DNA of 64,000 bases. Source: Acidithiobacillus sp. GTDB taxonomy: Bacteria > Pseudomonadota > Gammaproteobacteria > Acidithiobacillales > Acidithiobacillaceae. Every line of letters starts with the position of its first letter. The first letter of the stretch is position 1. The position numbers and the translations under genes were made by a program. The notes beneath the pieces are model-generated. The model saw only the letters and a program-made list of their open reading frames with translations, made no database searches and was not told the origin of the DNA. Location of the stretch: the NCBI GenBank assembly GCA_028697715.1, contig JAQVDS010000010.1:1-64000 (forward strand). The letters run 5' to 3'. Of the stretch, positions 34,995 to 44,268 are shown piece by piece.

Positions 34995-37900
34995 TCCTGC
35001 CTACGCTGAGCTCTATTGCCTAAGTAATCTGAGTTTTCTGCAGGCAACGGCAAATATCGAAGATCTGCTCGATCGCGCAAAGGCACTGGGCTATGCGGCA
35101 CTCGCCATTACCGAAGAATGCTCTCTGTATAGCGCGCCGCGCGCCCATGTTCATGCCCAGACAATCGCCTTTCCTTTGCTGATTGGTTGTACCCTGCAAC
35201 TGGAAGAGGGATTGCGTCTCGTCTTGCTGGTAGAGGACCGGGTAGGATATGCGGCGCTGGCGCAGTTGATCAGCCTTGCCCGCAGCCGGGCGGAGAAGGG
35301 GGGATACCGCATCTTCCTTGCCGATCTGCTACCTTTGTCTGGACTCTTGGCGATTCTCCTGCCGGAGTATCGCAACGCGCCCGCAGAAGACCACTTGGTA
35401 ACGGAGCTACGTGCTACCTGGGGTGGCGCGCGGCTGTGCTTTGGACTTTCGTTACGCTATAGCGGCGATCAACAACGGCAGCTGACGGCTCTGCGCCACT
35501 GGCAGCAGCACTTCCAGCTTCCCGCGGTCGCCTGTACCGGCGCGCGCATGGCGCGGCGTTCCGAGCGCTTTTTATTGGATGTCCTTACGGCCATCCGTTT
35601 GCGCAAGCCGATCTCTGCGGTAGGCTGGGATCTGCCCAGAAATGGCGAGCAGCACTTGCGCACACGCCAGCAACTGGCGCAGCTCTATCCAGCAGAACTG
35701 CTGGCAGAAAGCGTCCATATTGCACAGCGCTGTCGATTTTCTCTGCAGGAACTGCGCTACCACTATCCGCAAGGATCCTGCCCGGCTTCACAAAGCTCAC
35801 AGAAATATCTGCAACAAGAAGCAGAAAAAGGTCTGCTGCGACGCTATCCTCATGGCGCGCCAGAGGCGGTCCGGCAGCAATTGCGGGAAGAATTGCGCAT
35901 TGTCGCCGAGCTGGGCTACGCCAATTACTTTCTGACGGTATACGAGATTGTCAGTTTTGCCAGGGAGCGCGACATTCTCTGCCAAGGACGTGGATCGGCA
36001 GCCAATTCCGTACTTTGTTATGCCCTGGGCATCACCGAGGTGGATCCGGCACGTGCGCATCTGCTCTTTTCCCGGTTTTTATCCCGCGAACGGGGAGAGC
36101 CACCGGATATCGATATCGACTTTGAACACGAGCGGCGGGAGGAGGTCATCCAATACGTCTTTCGTCGCTACGGTCGCCGGCACGCCGCCTTGACTGCCAG
36201 TATCATCCATTATCGCCCGCGCAGCGCCATGCGGGATGCGGCTCGTGCCCTCGCTTTCTCCGCCAGCGAGCAGGATCAACTTTGTCAGCAATTGGCGTGG
36301 TGGGATGGTCGCCGGGTGCTTCCCGAACGTCTGCAAGAGGCCGGCTTCGATCCGCAACATCCCGCCGTGCAACGCCTCATTATTGTAGTCAATGCCTTGG
36401 TAGGGATGCCGCGCCATCTTTCGCAGCATGTGGGGGGGGTGGTCCTTTCCGAGACGCCGCTCGATGCCCTGGTCCCTATCGAGCCTGCCCGGATGCCGGA
36501 ACGTACGGTGTTGCAGTGGGATAAAAACGATCTGGATCTGCTCGGCATATTGAAGGTGGATCTGCTTGCTTTGGGAATGCTGAGTGTGTTGCGTCGCGCC
36601 TTGGCGGATTTGCACATGCGGCTCGCCGACCTTCCCGCAGAAGATCCACAAGTCTATGCCATGCTGCAGCGCGGCGAGAGCCTGGGGGTCTTTCAGGTAG
36701 AATCGCGAGCGCAGATGGGGATGCTACCCCGATTGAAGCCCCACTGCTTTTACGATCTGGTGATTGAAGTCGCCATCATCCGTCCCGGTCCCATTCAGGG
36801 AGGGATGGTACATCCCTATCTGCGTCGTCGGGCGGGTCAGGAGGCAGTATCGTATCCCGGCCCCGAGGTCCAGAAGGTTCTGGAGCGCACCTTGGGGGTA
36901 CCGATCTTTCAAGAGCAGGTGATGCAGATCGCCATGGAAGCGGCCGGCTTTGATGGCGATGCGGCCGACGGTCTGCGCCGCGCCATGGCTGCCTGGCGGC
37001 GCAAGGGGAATCTAGGACCATATCAGCAACGTCTCTTGGAGGGTCTGGCGGCCCGCGGCTATGCAGAAGATTTTGCCCAGCAGCTCTGTGAGCAGATTCG
37101 TGGCTTTGCCGAATATGGCTTTCCCGAATCCCATGCCGCAAGCTTTGCGCTACTGGTTTATGCCTCGGCATGGATCAAATGCCATCATCCGGCGGTATTC
37201 ACTGCTGCTCTGCTTAACAGCCAGCCGATGGGTTTTTATGCGCCAGCACAGATCATCGAAGAAGCAAAGCGTCAGGGCGTGCAGGTATTGCCTGTGGATA
37301 TCCGTCGCAGTCATTGGGAAAGCCGGGCCCGCGGCCGGCGTGTGCGTCTGGGGTTGCATCAAGTCAAGGGACTGCTGCGTAGCGATGTCGAGCGCTGCCT
37401 TGTCTGGCGTGAGGCAGATGGCAATCTCGATCCTGGGACCTTATTTCAAGACGCCGGAGTTGGACGGCAAAGCTTGGAAAAGCTGGCACGTGCTGGCGCC
37501 TTCGATGCCTTGCTCGGACATCGGCGTGAGGCACTGTGGCAAATCCTGGCGCTATGCAAGAATACGGCGCTAGCGCTACCCGTAGCTTCCAAACAACCTT
37601 CTACGCTGCCGCCACCATCTGCGCAAAGTCTTTGTCGCGACGATTATCAACAGTTGGGCTTGAGCCTGGGTCCCCATCCGTTGTCTTTTTTACGGCCACA
37701 GTTGGAACGGGAAGGTTACCGTAGCATTGTGCAGTCTCTGCGCCGGCCTTCGGGTACAAAGGTGCGCGTCGCCGGCTTGGTGACCCATCGCCAGCGCCCC
37801 AGCACTGCGCACGGTACGGTGTTCCTGACCATTGTCGATGAGTCGGGCAGTGCCAACCTCATCGTCTGGCCACAGCGGGTGGAGGAGTGGCGGCGTCCGG

Positions 37901-38040
37901 TGTTGCACGGCAGGCTCCTGGCAGTGCGGGGGCGTCTCGAAAAGAACGGCCCCTATGTTCATAACATCATTGTCGAAGAAATACAGGATTATTCTACGCG
38001 CCTTTCTGATCTGCGTGCGGCCTCACGGGATTTTCAGTAA
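34978..38040 (+). CDS. dnaE2: Error-prone DNA polymerase DnaE2 (ImuC)
   Basis: A 1020-aa C-family polymerase. It starts with a PHP domain (AELYCLSNLSFLQATANIED, LAITEECSLY). Catalytic aspartates are in PDIDIDFEHERREEVIQY (about residue 375) and KVDLLALGML (about 526). A helix-hairpin-helix and an OB fold follow at the C-terminus (VRVAGLVTHRQRPSTAHGT). The ATG at 34978 is inside the imuB end. Under LexA control it should carry out mutagenic lesion bypass with ImuA and ImuB. Confidence 0.96.
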   Translation: MDTLPDPAYAELYCLSNLSFLQATANIEDLLDRAKALGYAALAITEECSLYSAPRAHVHAQTIAFPLLIGCTLQLEEGLRLVLLVEDRVGYAALAQLISLARSRAEKGGYRIFLADLLPLSGLLAILLPEYRNAPAEDHLVTELRATWGGARLCFGLSLRYSGDQQRQLTALRHWQQHFQLPAVACTGARMARRSERFLLDVLTAIRLRKPISAVGWDLPRNGEQHLRTRQQLAQLYPAELLAESVHIAQRCRFSLQELRYHYPQGSCPASQSSQKYLQQEAEKGLLRRYPHGAPEAVRQQLREELRIVAELGYANYFLTVYEIVSFARERDILCQGRGSAANSVLCYALGITEVDPARAHLLFSRFLSRERGEPPDIDIDFEHERREEVIQYVFRRYGRRHAALTASIIHYRPRSAMRDAARALAFSASEQDQLCQQLAWWDGRRVLPERLQEAGFDPQHPAVQRLIIVVNALVGMPRHLSQHVGGVVLSETPLDALVPIEPARMPERTVLQWDKNDLDLLGILKVDLLALGMLSVLRRALADLHMRLADLPAEDPQVYAMLQRGESLGVFQVESRAQMGMLPRLKPHCFYDLVIEVAIIRPGPIQGGMVHPYLRRRAGQEAVSYPGPEVQKVLERTLGVPIFQEQVMQIAMEAAGFDGDAADGLRRAMAAWRRKGNLGPYQQRLLEGLAARGYAEDFAQQLCEQIRGFAEYGFPESHAASFALLVYASAWIKCHHPAVFTAALLNSQPMGFYAPAQIIEEAKRQGVQVLPVDIRRSHWESRARGRRVRLGLHQVKGLLRSDVERCLVWREADGNLDPGTLFQDAGVGRQSLEKLARAGAFDALLGHRREALWQILALCKNTALALPVASKQPSTLPPPSAQSLCRDDYQQLGLSLGPHPLSFLRPQLEREGYRSIVQSLRRPSGTKVRVAGLVTHRQRPSTAHGTVFLTIVDESGSANLIVWPQRVEEWRRPVLHGRLLAVRGRLEKNGPYVHNIIVEEIQDYSTRLSDLRAASRDFQ

Positions 38041-38102
38041 AGGGGCAACATCGGCGCTGACCTACTCCGTATACCGGGAACAAGTCAAAGTACTCAGTCT
38101 TG

Positions 38103-41100
38103 TCACCACCTTGACTGGCTGAGCAGACTTGCATTTCCTCCCGCTGCTGCCGTGTTGATGCTGATGCTTTTTTCTTGACACAAACGAGCCAGGAAGTGTG
38201 GTCCTCCCGCTTTCGGTCCGGTACCGGAAAGTCCTGCGCCACCAAAGGGTTGTACGCCGACGACGGCACCCGTCATGCCACGATTGATGTAGATATTTCC
38301 GACGCGGGCGAGGCGGCTGATGCGCTCTGCGCGACTGTCAATTCGCGTCTGGATGCCCAAGGTCAGACCGTAGCCAAAGGCATTGATCTGTTCTACGACG
38401 TCCTCCCAGGAACCCGACCAACGGACCATCTGCAGGACCGGTCCAAAGATTTCTTCGGCCAGAATCTGCTCTGGCGTGACGGCATACAGACTGGGCGCAA
38501 TAAAACGCAGTTCTCGTCCCAGACTGTCCCGCATGATGGCGGCGCTACCATTGTCGGTGATGTTTGCCGCGGAGGGCCAGGGACTACGCGCCAGTAACTT
38601 TCCCCCCTGTAATTCCAATCTTTGGATTTGCGCAAGGATTCGTTTTTGGGCAGTGACGTCGATGACGGGACCCACATCGCTGGCAAAATCCTCGGGTGCC
38701 CCAATCTGTAAGAGTGCCATTGCACCGCTCAACATTTCCGTCAGAGCATCGGCGGTATCATCTTGCACAAAAAGCAGACGCAGGGCAGAACAACGCTGTC
38801 CGGCACTGCGAAAGGCGCTCAGCAGCACATGATCCACTACCTGTTCCGGGAGGGCGGTGGAATCCACGATCATGGCGTTGAGCCCACCAGTTTCAGCAAC
38901 CAAGGGCACAATCGGACCGTCGCTTGCGGCCAGATTTCTCTGAATCTGCTTTGCCACACCGGTGGAGCCGGTGAAGAGGACACCAGCTACTCCCGCCGCG
39001 CGCACCAATTCGGCGCCAAGGCTGCGTCCCGGACCATGAAACAGATCGACCACGCCAACCGGGATGCCGGCGTGCTGCAGCACGGTGACGAAGGCCTCCG
39101 CAATCGCCGGCGTCTGCTCTGCCGGTTTGACCGCCACGCTGTTACCGCAAACGATGGCAGCGAGCAGTTGTCCGGCGAAGATGGCGAGAGGAAAGTTCCA
39201 GGGACTGATGCATACCATGCTGCCACGACCTTCCATGCGCAGAACATTGGACTCGCCAGTGGGTCCCGGCAGACGACGATCAGCCAATTGCTCCTGCGCC
39301 AACAGACCGTAATAGCGGCAATAGTCGATGGTCTCGCGTACCTCGGCGATGGCATCGACCCAGCTTTTGTGCCCTTCCCAGACCACCAGAGCGGTGAAGG
39401 AATCACGCTGTGCCTCCAGCAAATCCGCTGCGCGCAACAGGCAGGCGCAACGCTCCGCAAGGGGCAAGGAATTCCATCGTTGCTGCGCCTCTTGCAGTTT
39501 GCGCATACGCTCGGGAATGCTATCGCATGGATCTTCCTTGCGCGTTTTTTGCGGTGGCAGCTCGTGCCAGGCCTGCATCAGGGCCGAGCGCTGGCTTTTC
39601 TCTGACACGTCTGCCCCTATGGGATTGGGACGCTGCGCGCCGGCGATCTCACCATATATTTCCACCGGTAAGGGGAGGGGGGAGTCACTGTCCCCCATAA
39701 AGGGGTTGGCGAGAAGCGCTGAAAGAGGAACACGCTTTTGTGCCAATTGGTGCACGAAAGAACTGTTGGCACCGTTTTCCAAAAGCCGTCGGACCAGATA
39801 GGCAAGCAGATCGCGATGTATGCCCACTGGCGCATAGACCCGCACGGGAAGAGATTCTGATGCCAGCACTTCTGCATAGATGGCATCTCCCATCCCGTGT
39901 AATTTCTGCAGCTCAAAAGTGTCTTGTGGCAATCCTTCCGCCATGAGAAGAATCGCGGAAATTGTCGTCGCATTGTGCGTGGCAAACTGTGCGAAAATAT
40001 GTCCTTCAGAAGCCGCCGCCAACATTTTCCGCGCGCAGGCGAGGTAGGATAAATCCGTATGACGTTTGCGGGTGTACACTGGATACCCTGGCAAGCCTAG
40101 TTCTTGCGCCCGCTTGATTTCGCTATCCCAGTAGGCCCCCTTTACCAAGCGCAGCATCAGTGGACGCTGAAATTGTTGTGCTAGGGAAAGCGCTGTATCG
40201 ACGGTTTCCAAAGCACGTGTCTGATAGGCCTGGATCGCAATGCCTAGTCCCGCCCACCCCGCGCAGTCGGCATCATCCGCAATTGCTGCAAGGAGTGCTT
40301 CCAGGATCTGCAGGGTCAGCTCCAGGCGCTCGCATTCCTCCGCATCAATAGTCAGACCTACCCTCGCCTCTGCTGCCATTTTCGCCAGGTGCACTAACTT
40401 AGGGAGCAAGCGGGGGAGGAGGATCTCAGATTGCACCGCTTCGAGGCGTGGCTCGAGGGCGGAGAGCTTGATAGAGAGACCATCTCGCTCTATAGGCCCT
40501 CCTTTCTGTTCTTGCAGCCGCAACTGGGTAAGAACTTTTTGGTAGGCTTGGTAGTATCGTTCGGCGTCCTCCTGACAGCGCGCACTCTCCCCCAGCATGT
40601 CAAAGGAAAAGCGCCAGTTGTCAGACAAGCGACGCTGACTTGCAGCTCGTTTCTGCGCCTGCTCTATGCTCTCTCCCAAGATGAACTGATGGCCGATGAA
40701 GCGAACCGCCTGGGTAGCCGCATGCAGGACGCTGCGGGCGCGCAGGGTCTGCTTTGGCGAAGAGCTCTGTGTTGGGTCTGGAAGCCATTGGGCTGCCATG
40801 CGTAGCATCGGTGTAATGAGGGAGCCAGTGTTGTCCTGGCGCCAGTCTGGCTCGGAGAATCCGCGCCGCAGCTGGTCTGCGGCGAGAACACTTGCGGTAG
40901 CGCGGTCCGGGACGCGCAGCAAGGCCTCGGACAGTCGCATGAGAGCAAGTCCGCTCGCGCTATCCAGTGGATATTCTGCCAACAGGGCTTCCATGCCCAG
41001 GAAATTGTGGCGTTGTGACTCGCGTGCGCCCTGGATCCAAGGTGCAGAGCGCTCTACGACGGCATCCCAGGAGAGATCTTCGAGATAGCGCTGCACGGCC

Positions 41101-41213
41101 GTAACGCAGTCTTGTTCTGGACGCACTGCCAAGGGCAAGGAGATCTTTCGCGCGACGCTCTGGCAATTGAGATCTTCATTTGGCGCAATTCTATTGTTCG
41201 AGCGGTCAAGCAT
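38103..41213 (-). CDS. putA: Bifunctional proline dehydrogenase / P5C dehydrogenase PutA
   Basis: A 1036-aa PutA of the short class without an N-terminal DNA-binding RHH domain. Proline dehydrogenase covers about 150-470 (KGAYWDSEIKRAQELGLPGY, YAPVGIHRDLLAYLVRRLLE, then NGANSSFV). The aldehyde dehydrogenase covers about 540-1010 (ISPWNFPLAIFAGQ, FTGSTGVAKQI, catalytic Cys in SAGQRCSALR). It oxidises proline to glutamate. It is divergent from a permease across 293 bp with several small dyads. Lacking the RHH domain, it cannot repress itself as E. coli PutA does. Confidence 0.96.
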   Translation of the reverse strand: MLDRSNNRIAPNEDLNCQSVARKISLPLAVRPEQDCVTAVQRYLEDLSWDAVVERSAPWIQGARESQRHNFLGMEALLAEYPLDSASGLALMRLSEALLRVPDRATASVLAADQLRRGFSEPDWRQDNTGSLITPMLRMAAQWLPDPTQSSSPKQTLRARSVLHAATQAVRFIGHQFILGESIEQAQKRAASQRRLSDNWRFSFDMLGESARCQEDAERYYQAYQKVLTQLRLQEQKGGPIERDGLSIKLSALEPRLEAVQSEILLPRLLPKLVHLAKMAAEARVGLTIDAEECERLELTLQILEALLAAIADDADCAGWAGLGIAIQAYQTRALETVDTALSLAQQFQRPLMLRLVKGAYWDSEIKRAQELGLPGYPVYTRKRHTDLSYLACARKMLAAASEGHIFAQFATHNATTISAILLMAEGLPQDTFELQKLHGMGDAIYAEVLASESLPVRVYAPVGIHRDLLAYLVRRLLENGANSSFVHQLAQKRVPLSALLANPFMGDSDSPLPLPVEIYGEIAGAQRPNPIGADVSEKSQRSALMQAWHELPPQKTRKEDPCDSIPERMRKLQEAQQRWNSLPLAERCACLLRAADLLEAQRDSFTALVVWEGHKSWVDAIAEVRETIDYCRYYGLLAQEQLADRRLPGPTGESNVLRMEGRGSMVCISPWNFPLAIFAGQLLAAIVCGNSVAVKPAEQTPAIAEAFVTVLQHAGIPVGVVDLFHGPGRSLGAELVRAAGVAGVLFTGSTGVAKQIQRNLAASDGPIVPLVAETGGLNAMIVDSTALPEQVVDHVLLSAFRSAGQRCSALRLLFVQDDTADALTEMLSGAMALLQIGAPEDFASDVGPVIDVTAQKRILAQIQRLELQGGKLLARSPWPSAANITDNGSAAIMRDSLGRELRFIAPSLYAVTPEQILAEEIFGPVLQMVRWSGSWEDVVEQINAFGYGLTLGIQTRIDSRAERISRLARVGNIYINRGMTGAVVGVQPFGGAGLSGTGPKAGGPHFLARLCQEKSISINTAAAGGNASLLSQSRW

Positions 41214-41429
41214 TGGCGTTCCTTATCAGTCACTACAGCGGCATACATTTCATTAAGCAAAAGTTGTACCTGGATGTCCGAAGGGAAAATGAGGATTCGC
41301 TAGAAGAGTCAGTACCATCACACAATTGATATCTCATGTTATGCAGATGATCGCAAAATCCAAATTCACCACGTACAATATAGTAGCTATCCTGATTTCT
41401 TGTTGCAAAATAAGAAAAACTTCGTAATA

Positions 41430-41485
41430 TGATTATCATGATTTGACACACATTTATTTTTATGGCAAGGTAAGATAACATTATC
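41430..41485 (+). promoter_or_regulatory. Dyads and TTGACA upstream of the permease
   Basis: ATGAT-T-ATCAT (41430-41440) is followed by TTGACA (41444-41449) and GATAA-CA-TTATC (41474-41485). No -10 with good spacing is seen, so the promoter call is weak; the dyads are candidate operators in the putA-permease intergenic region. Confidence 0.35.
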
Positions 41486-41506
41486 ATCAGAAAAAGGAGA
41501 ATCATT

Positions 41507-43126
41507 TTGAAAGATCAACCACTACGAGATGATAAGAAGGGTTTACGGCGGGAAGGAAAATTGCAGGGCCTAATCCTTGCCTGCGTTGGTGCTTCAATTG
41601 GTTCCGGCTGGCTATTTGGTCCGCTATATACGGCCCAGATGGCTGGCCCTTATGCGATAGGTTCGTGGGTGATCGGCATGATTGCCATTCTTTTGCTTGC
41701 TGTGGTTTTCGCCGAACTTGCACCGCTGATTCCCAAAGCCGGTGCGGTGGTTCATCTGGCGAACATTGGCAATGGTCCTATCGTCGGTAACATGTGGACG
41801 TGGATTTTGTTTTTGTCATACGCGACGATTGCTCCTATCGAAGTGACGGCGTTGCTTACCTACGGAAATAATTATTTTCCCCATTTTTTGCAGCCCAATA
41901 GTAGCTTGCTGAGTAGTCATGGATATTTCTACGCGCTTTTCGCTTTGGCGTTTTTCGTGGCACTGAACTTTCTTTCGGTACGCTGGATTTTTCGGATCAA
42001 TAACGGTGCCACCTGGTGGAAAATAGCAATTCCAGCGCTCACTGGAATTGCGTTTATTGTTCTCGGCTGGCATTCGGGAAATTTTCACAGCGCTGCGGGA
42101 AATGCTTCCAGTAATATTCAAGGAATGTTTGTTGCCGTGGCAACCGGCGGCGTCATTTTCTCTCTGTTGGGCTTTCGCCACGCCATCGATCTGGCGGGTG
42201 AAAGTAAAAATCCCAAACGTGATCTGCCTTTAGCGACCATTCTTTCGGTGCTGATCGCAGGCAGTATCTATATCCTTGTCCAGGTCGCCTTCATCGCTGC
42301 GGTGCGACCAGAAGATCTGGCCAATGGTGGCTGGGAACATTTGCACTTTCCCGGCATCAATGGGCCATTTGCGGCGCTCGCCGCCAGTATTGGAATTTCC
42401 TGGCTCGCTGTCCTTCTGTACGTGGATGCCTTTGTATCGCCAGCCGGGACAGCATTGATATACACTGCTACTTCCGCCCGTGTCACCCTGGCAACGGCAG
42501 AAAGTGGGGCGTTCCCTAAGATTCTGGGTAAGATCAACGGGCATGGCGTGCCCTGGACCAGTCTGATTTTGCTCTACATTGTGGGAGCCATTTTCTTCCT
42601 GCCTTTTCCGTCCTGGCAGAAAATGGTTGGGTATATCGCTTCCATGACCGTATTGTCGTATGTCATCGGCCCCATTGCGTTGATGCAGCTACGCAAGGCG
42701 ATGCCAAACCTGGAGCGTCCCTTCACCCTTCCTGGAGCAAAGGTGATCGCGCCGATTTCTTTTGTTGTTGGAACCTGGATCGTCTACTGGTCCGGATTGC
42801 ATACCCTCAATTTTATTTTTGGAACACTATTTGTACTGCTTACGCTCTATGCTATTTGGGGTGTTTTCCGCAAAGAACCCCTGCGCGAAATGGGTTGGCA
42901 ATACATGTGGTGGATTATTCCTTATTTCCTTGGTATATGGGGAGTGTCTTGGATTAGCCCCAAATCGTTGGGAGGGATTGGGATGCTCGGGTTCTACGAG
43001 GGAATGGCCATCATCGCTGCATTCAGCCTTGCGATTTTTTACTGGGCAGTGCATAGTGCTGTCTCTGATCACGAGATTCGGGTCTACATGCGAAGTTTGG
43101 GTAGGCGTGGGGTTGGTGCACCGTGA
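41507..43126 (+). CDS. APC-superfamily amino acid permease
   Basis: A 539-aa permease with about 12-14 membrane segments. The first helix has the APC signature GASIGSGWLFGPLY, followed by GPYAIGSWVIGM. A conserved FSLLGFRHAIDLAGESKNPK-RDLP block closes helix 6. The start is TTG at 41507, seven bases after AGGAG. It is divergent from putA and overlaps proB by GTGA. Proline or glutamate are likely substrates from context only. Confidence 0.88.
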   Translation: MKDQPLRDDKKGLRREGKLQGLILACVGASIGSGWLFGPLYTAQMAGPYAIGSWVIGMIAILLLAVVFAELAPLIPKAGAVVHLANIGNGPIVGNMWTWILFLSYATIAPIEVTALLTYGNNYFPHFLQPNSSLLSSHGYFYALFALAFFVALNFLSVRWIFRINNGATWWKIAIPALTGIAFIVLGWHSGNFHSAAGNASSNIQGMFVAVATGGVIFSLLGFRHAIDLAGESKNPKRDLPLATILSVLIAGSIYILVQVAFIAAVRPEDLANGGWEHLHFPGINGPFAALAASIGISWLAVLLYVDAFVSPAGTALIYTATSARVTLATAESGAFPKILGKINGHGVPWTSLILLYIVGAIFFLPFPSWQKMVGYIASMTVLSYVIGPIALMQLRKAMPNLERPFTLPGAKVIAPISFVVGTWIVYWSGLHTLNFIFGTLFVLLTLYAIWGVFRKEPLREMGWQYMWWIIPYFLGIWGVSWISPKSLGGIGMLGFYEGMAIIAAFSLAIFYWAVHSAVSDHEIRVYMRSLGRRGVGAP

Positions 43127-44268
43127 GTGAAAACCAGCGGGAGCGTCCTTCCGCAGGAAGAAAATGGGTGGTCAAAATCGGCAGCAGCCTACTCATGAAT
43201 GGCATGGGAAGGCTTGCAGAAGATCGGGTTTCCGACTGGCTATCGCAGATGCAGGCGCTGATCCAGGATGGGCATCAGATCGTACTGGTGTCTTCTGGAG
43301 CGGTTGGAGTTGGAGCTCGGCGTATGGGCTGGGAAAGCCGACCGACGCGGCTCGCCGATCGGCAAGCCGCTGCCAGCGTCGGCCAGTCTATTCTCATGCA
43401 TGGCTACGAGAAAATCTTGCACCAGATTCAGCGGGAAAACCACCCTGCCTTGCACTGTGGCCAAGTCCTGCTCACGCATGAGGAGCTGCGCAATCGCTCG
43501 CGTTACCTGAATGCCCGCGAAACCTTGCGCACCTTGATCGATCACGGCGTATTACCCATCGTCAATGAAAACGACGCCATCTCGCATCGTGCCATACAGC
43601 TGGGCGACAACGATACTCTGGGGGCGTTGGTAGCTAATTTATGGGATGCAGACCTGCTTGTTTTGCTGACGGATCAGTCCGGTCTGTTTGATGCGGATCC
43701 GCGCACGCATCCAGAAGCAAAGTTAATCCATCATGCCAAGGCAGGTGAGGCGCGCCTGGAACGTTTGGCTGGTTCCGGTGGATCCTCGGTAGGTACGGGT
43801 GGGATGTTGGCAAAGGTGAAGGCAGCGGCACGGGCGGCGCGTTCAGGAACCTCCACAATCATCGCTGGCGGTCTCGAGGCACGGGTGTTGCTCCGTATTG
43901 CAGCAGGAGAGTCAGTTGGTACCCTGCTCGAAGCCAGAAAACCTGTTCTGACAGCGCGTAAGCGCTGGCTCTCTGACCACTTACGTGTGCATGGTAAGTT
44001 ATATCTTGACGCTGGGGCATCCGAGGCTGTTCGAGCGGAGGGTGCGAGTCTCCTGGTTTTCGGTATCAAAGGACAGGAAGGTGAATTTCGGCGGGGAGAT
44101 CTCGTCAGTTGTCTCGATCCAAGTGGACGCGAGATTGCTCGCGGTCTGATCAATCTGGATTTTCATCTGCTCCAACACTGTCGTCTGCAATTGGCCGAAG
44201 AGGGCGATGTTTCTGATGATTTTCGCGTTGCAATTCACCGCGATAATCTGGTACGCAGTCAGACCTGA
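43123..44268 (+). CDS. proB: Glutamate 5-kinase ProB
   Basis: A 381-aa protein with an amino-acid-kinase domain (residues about 10-265): WVVKIGSSLLMNG, LVSSGAVGVGARRMG, NENDAI and GTGGMLAKVKAA. A C-terminal PUA domain follows (about 285-370). It phosphorylates glutamate, the first step of proline synthesis. The GTG overlaps the permease stop (GTGA), coupling translation. proA and proC are not in the window. Confidence 0.95.
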   Translation: MSENQRERPSAGRKWVVKIGSSLLMNGMGRLAEDRVSDWLSQMQALIQDGHQIVLVSSGAVGVGARRMGWESRPTRLADRQAAASVGQSILMHGYEKILHQIQRENHPALHCGQVLLTHEELRNRSRYLNARETLRTLIDHGVLPIVNENDAISHRAIQLGDNDTLGALVANLWDADLLVLLTDQSGLFDADPRTHPEAKLIHHAKAGEARLERLAGSGGSSVGTGGMLAKVKAAARAARSGTSTIIAGGLEARVLLRIAAGESVGTLLEARKPVLTARKRWLSDHLRVHGKLYLDAGASEAVRAEGASLLVFGIKGQEGEFRRGDLVSCLDPSGREIARGLINLDFHLLQHCRLQLAEEGDVSDDFRVAIHRDNLVRSQT

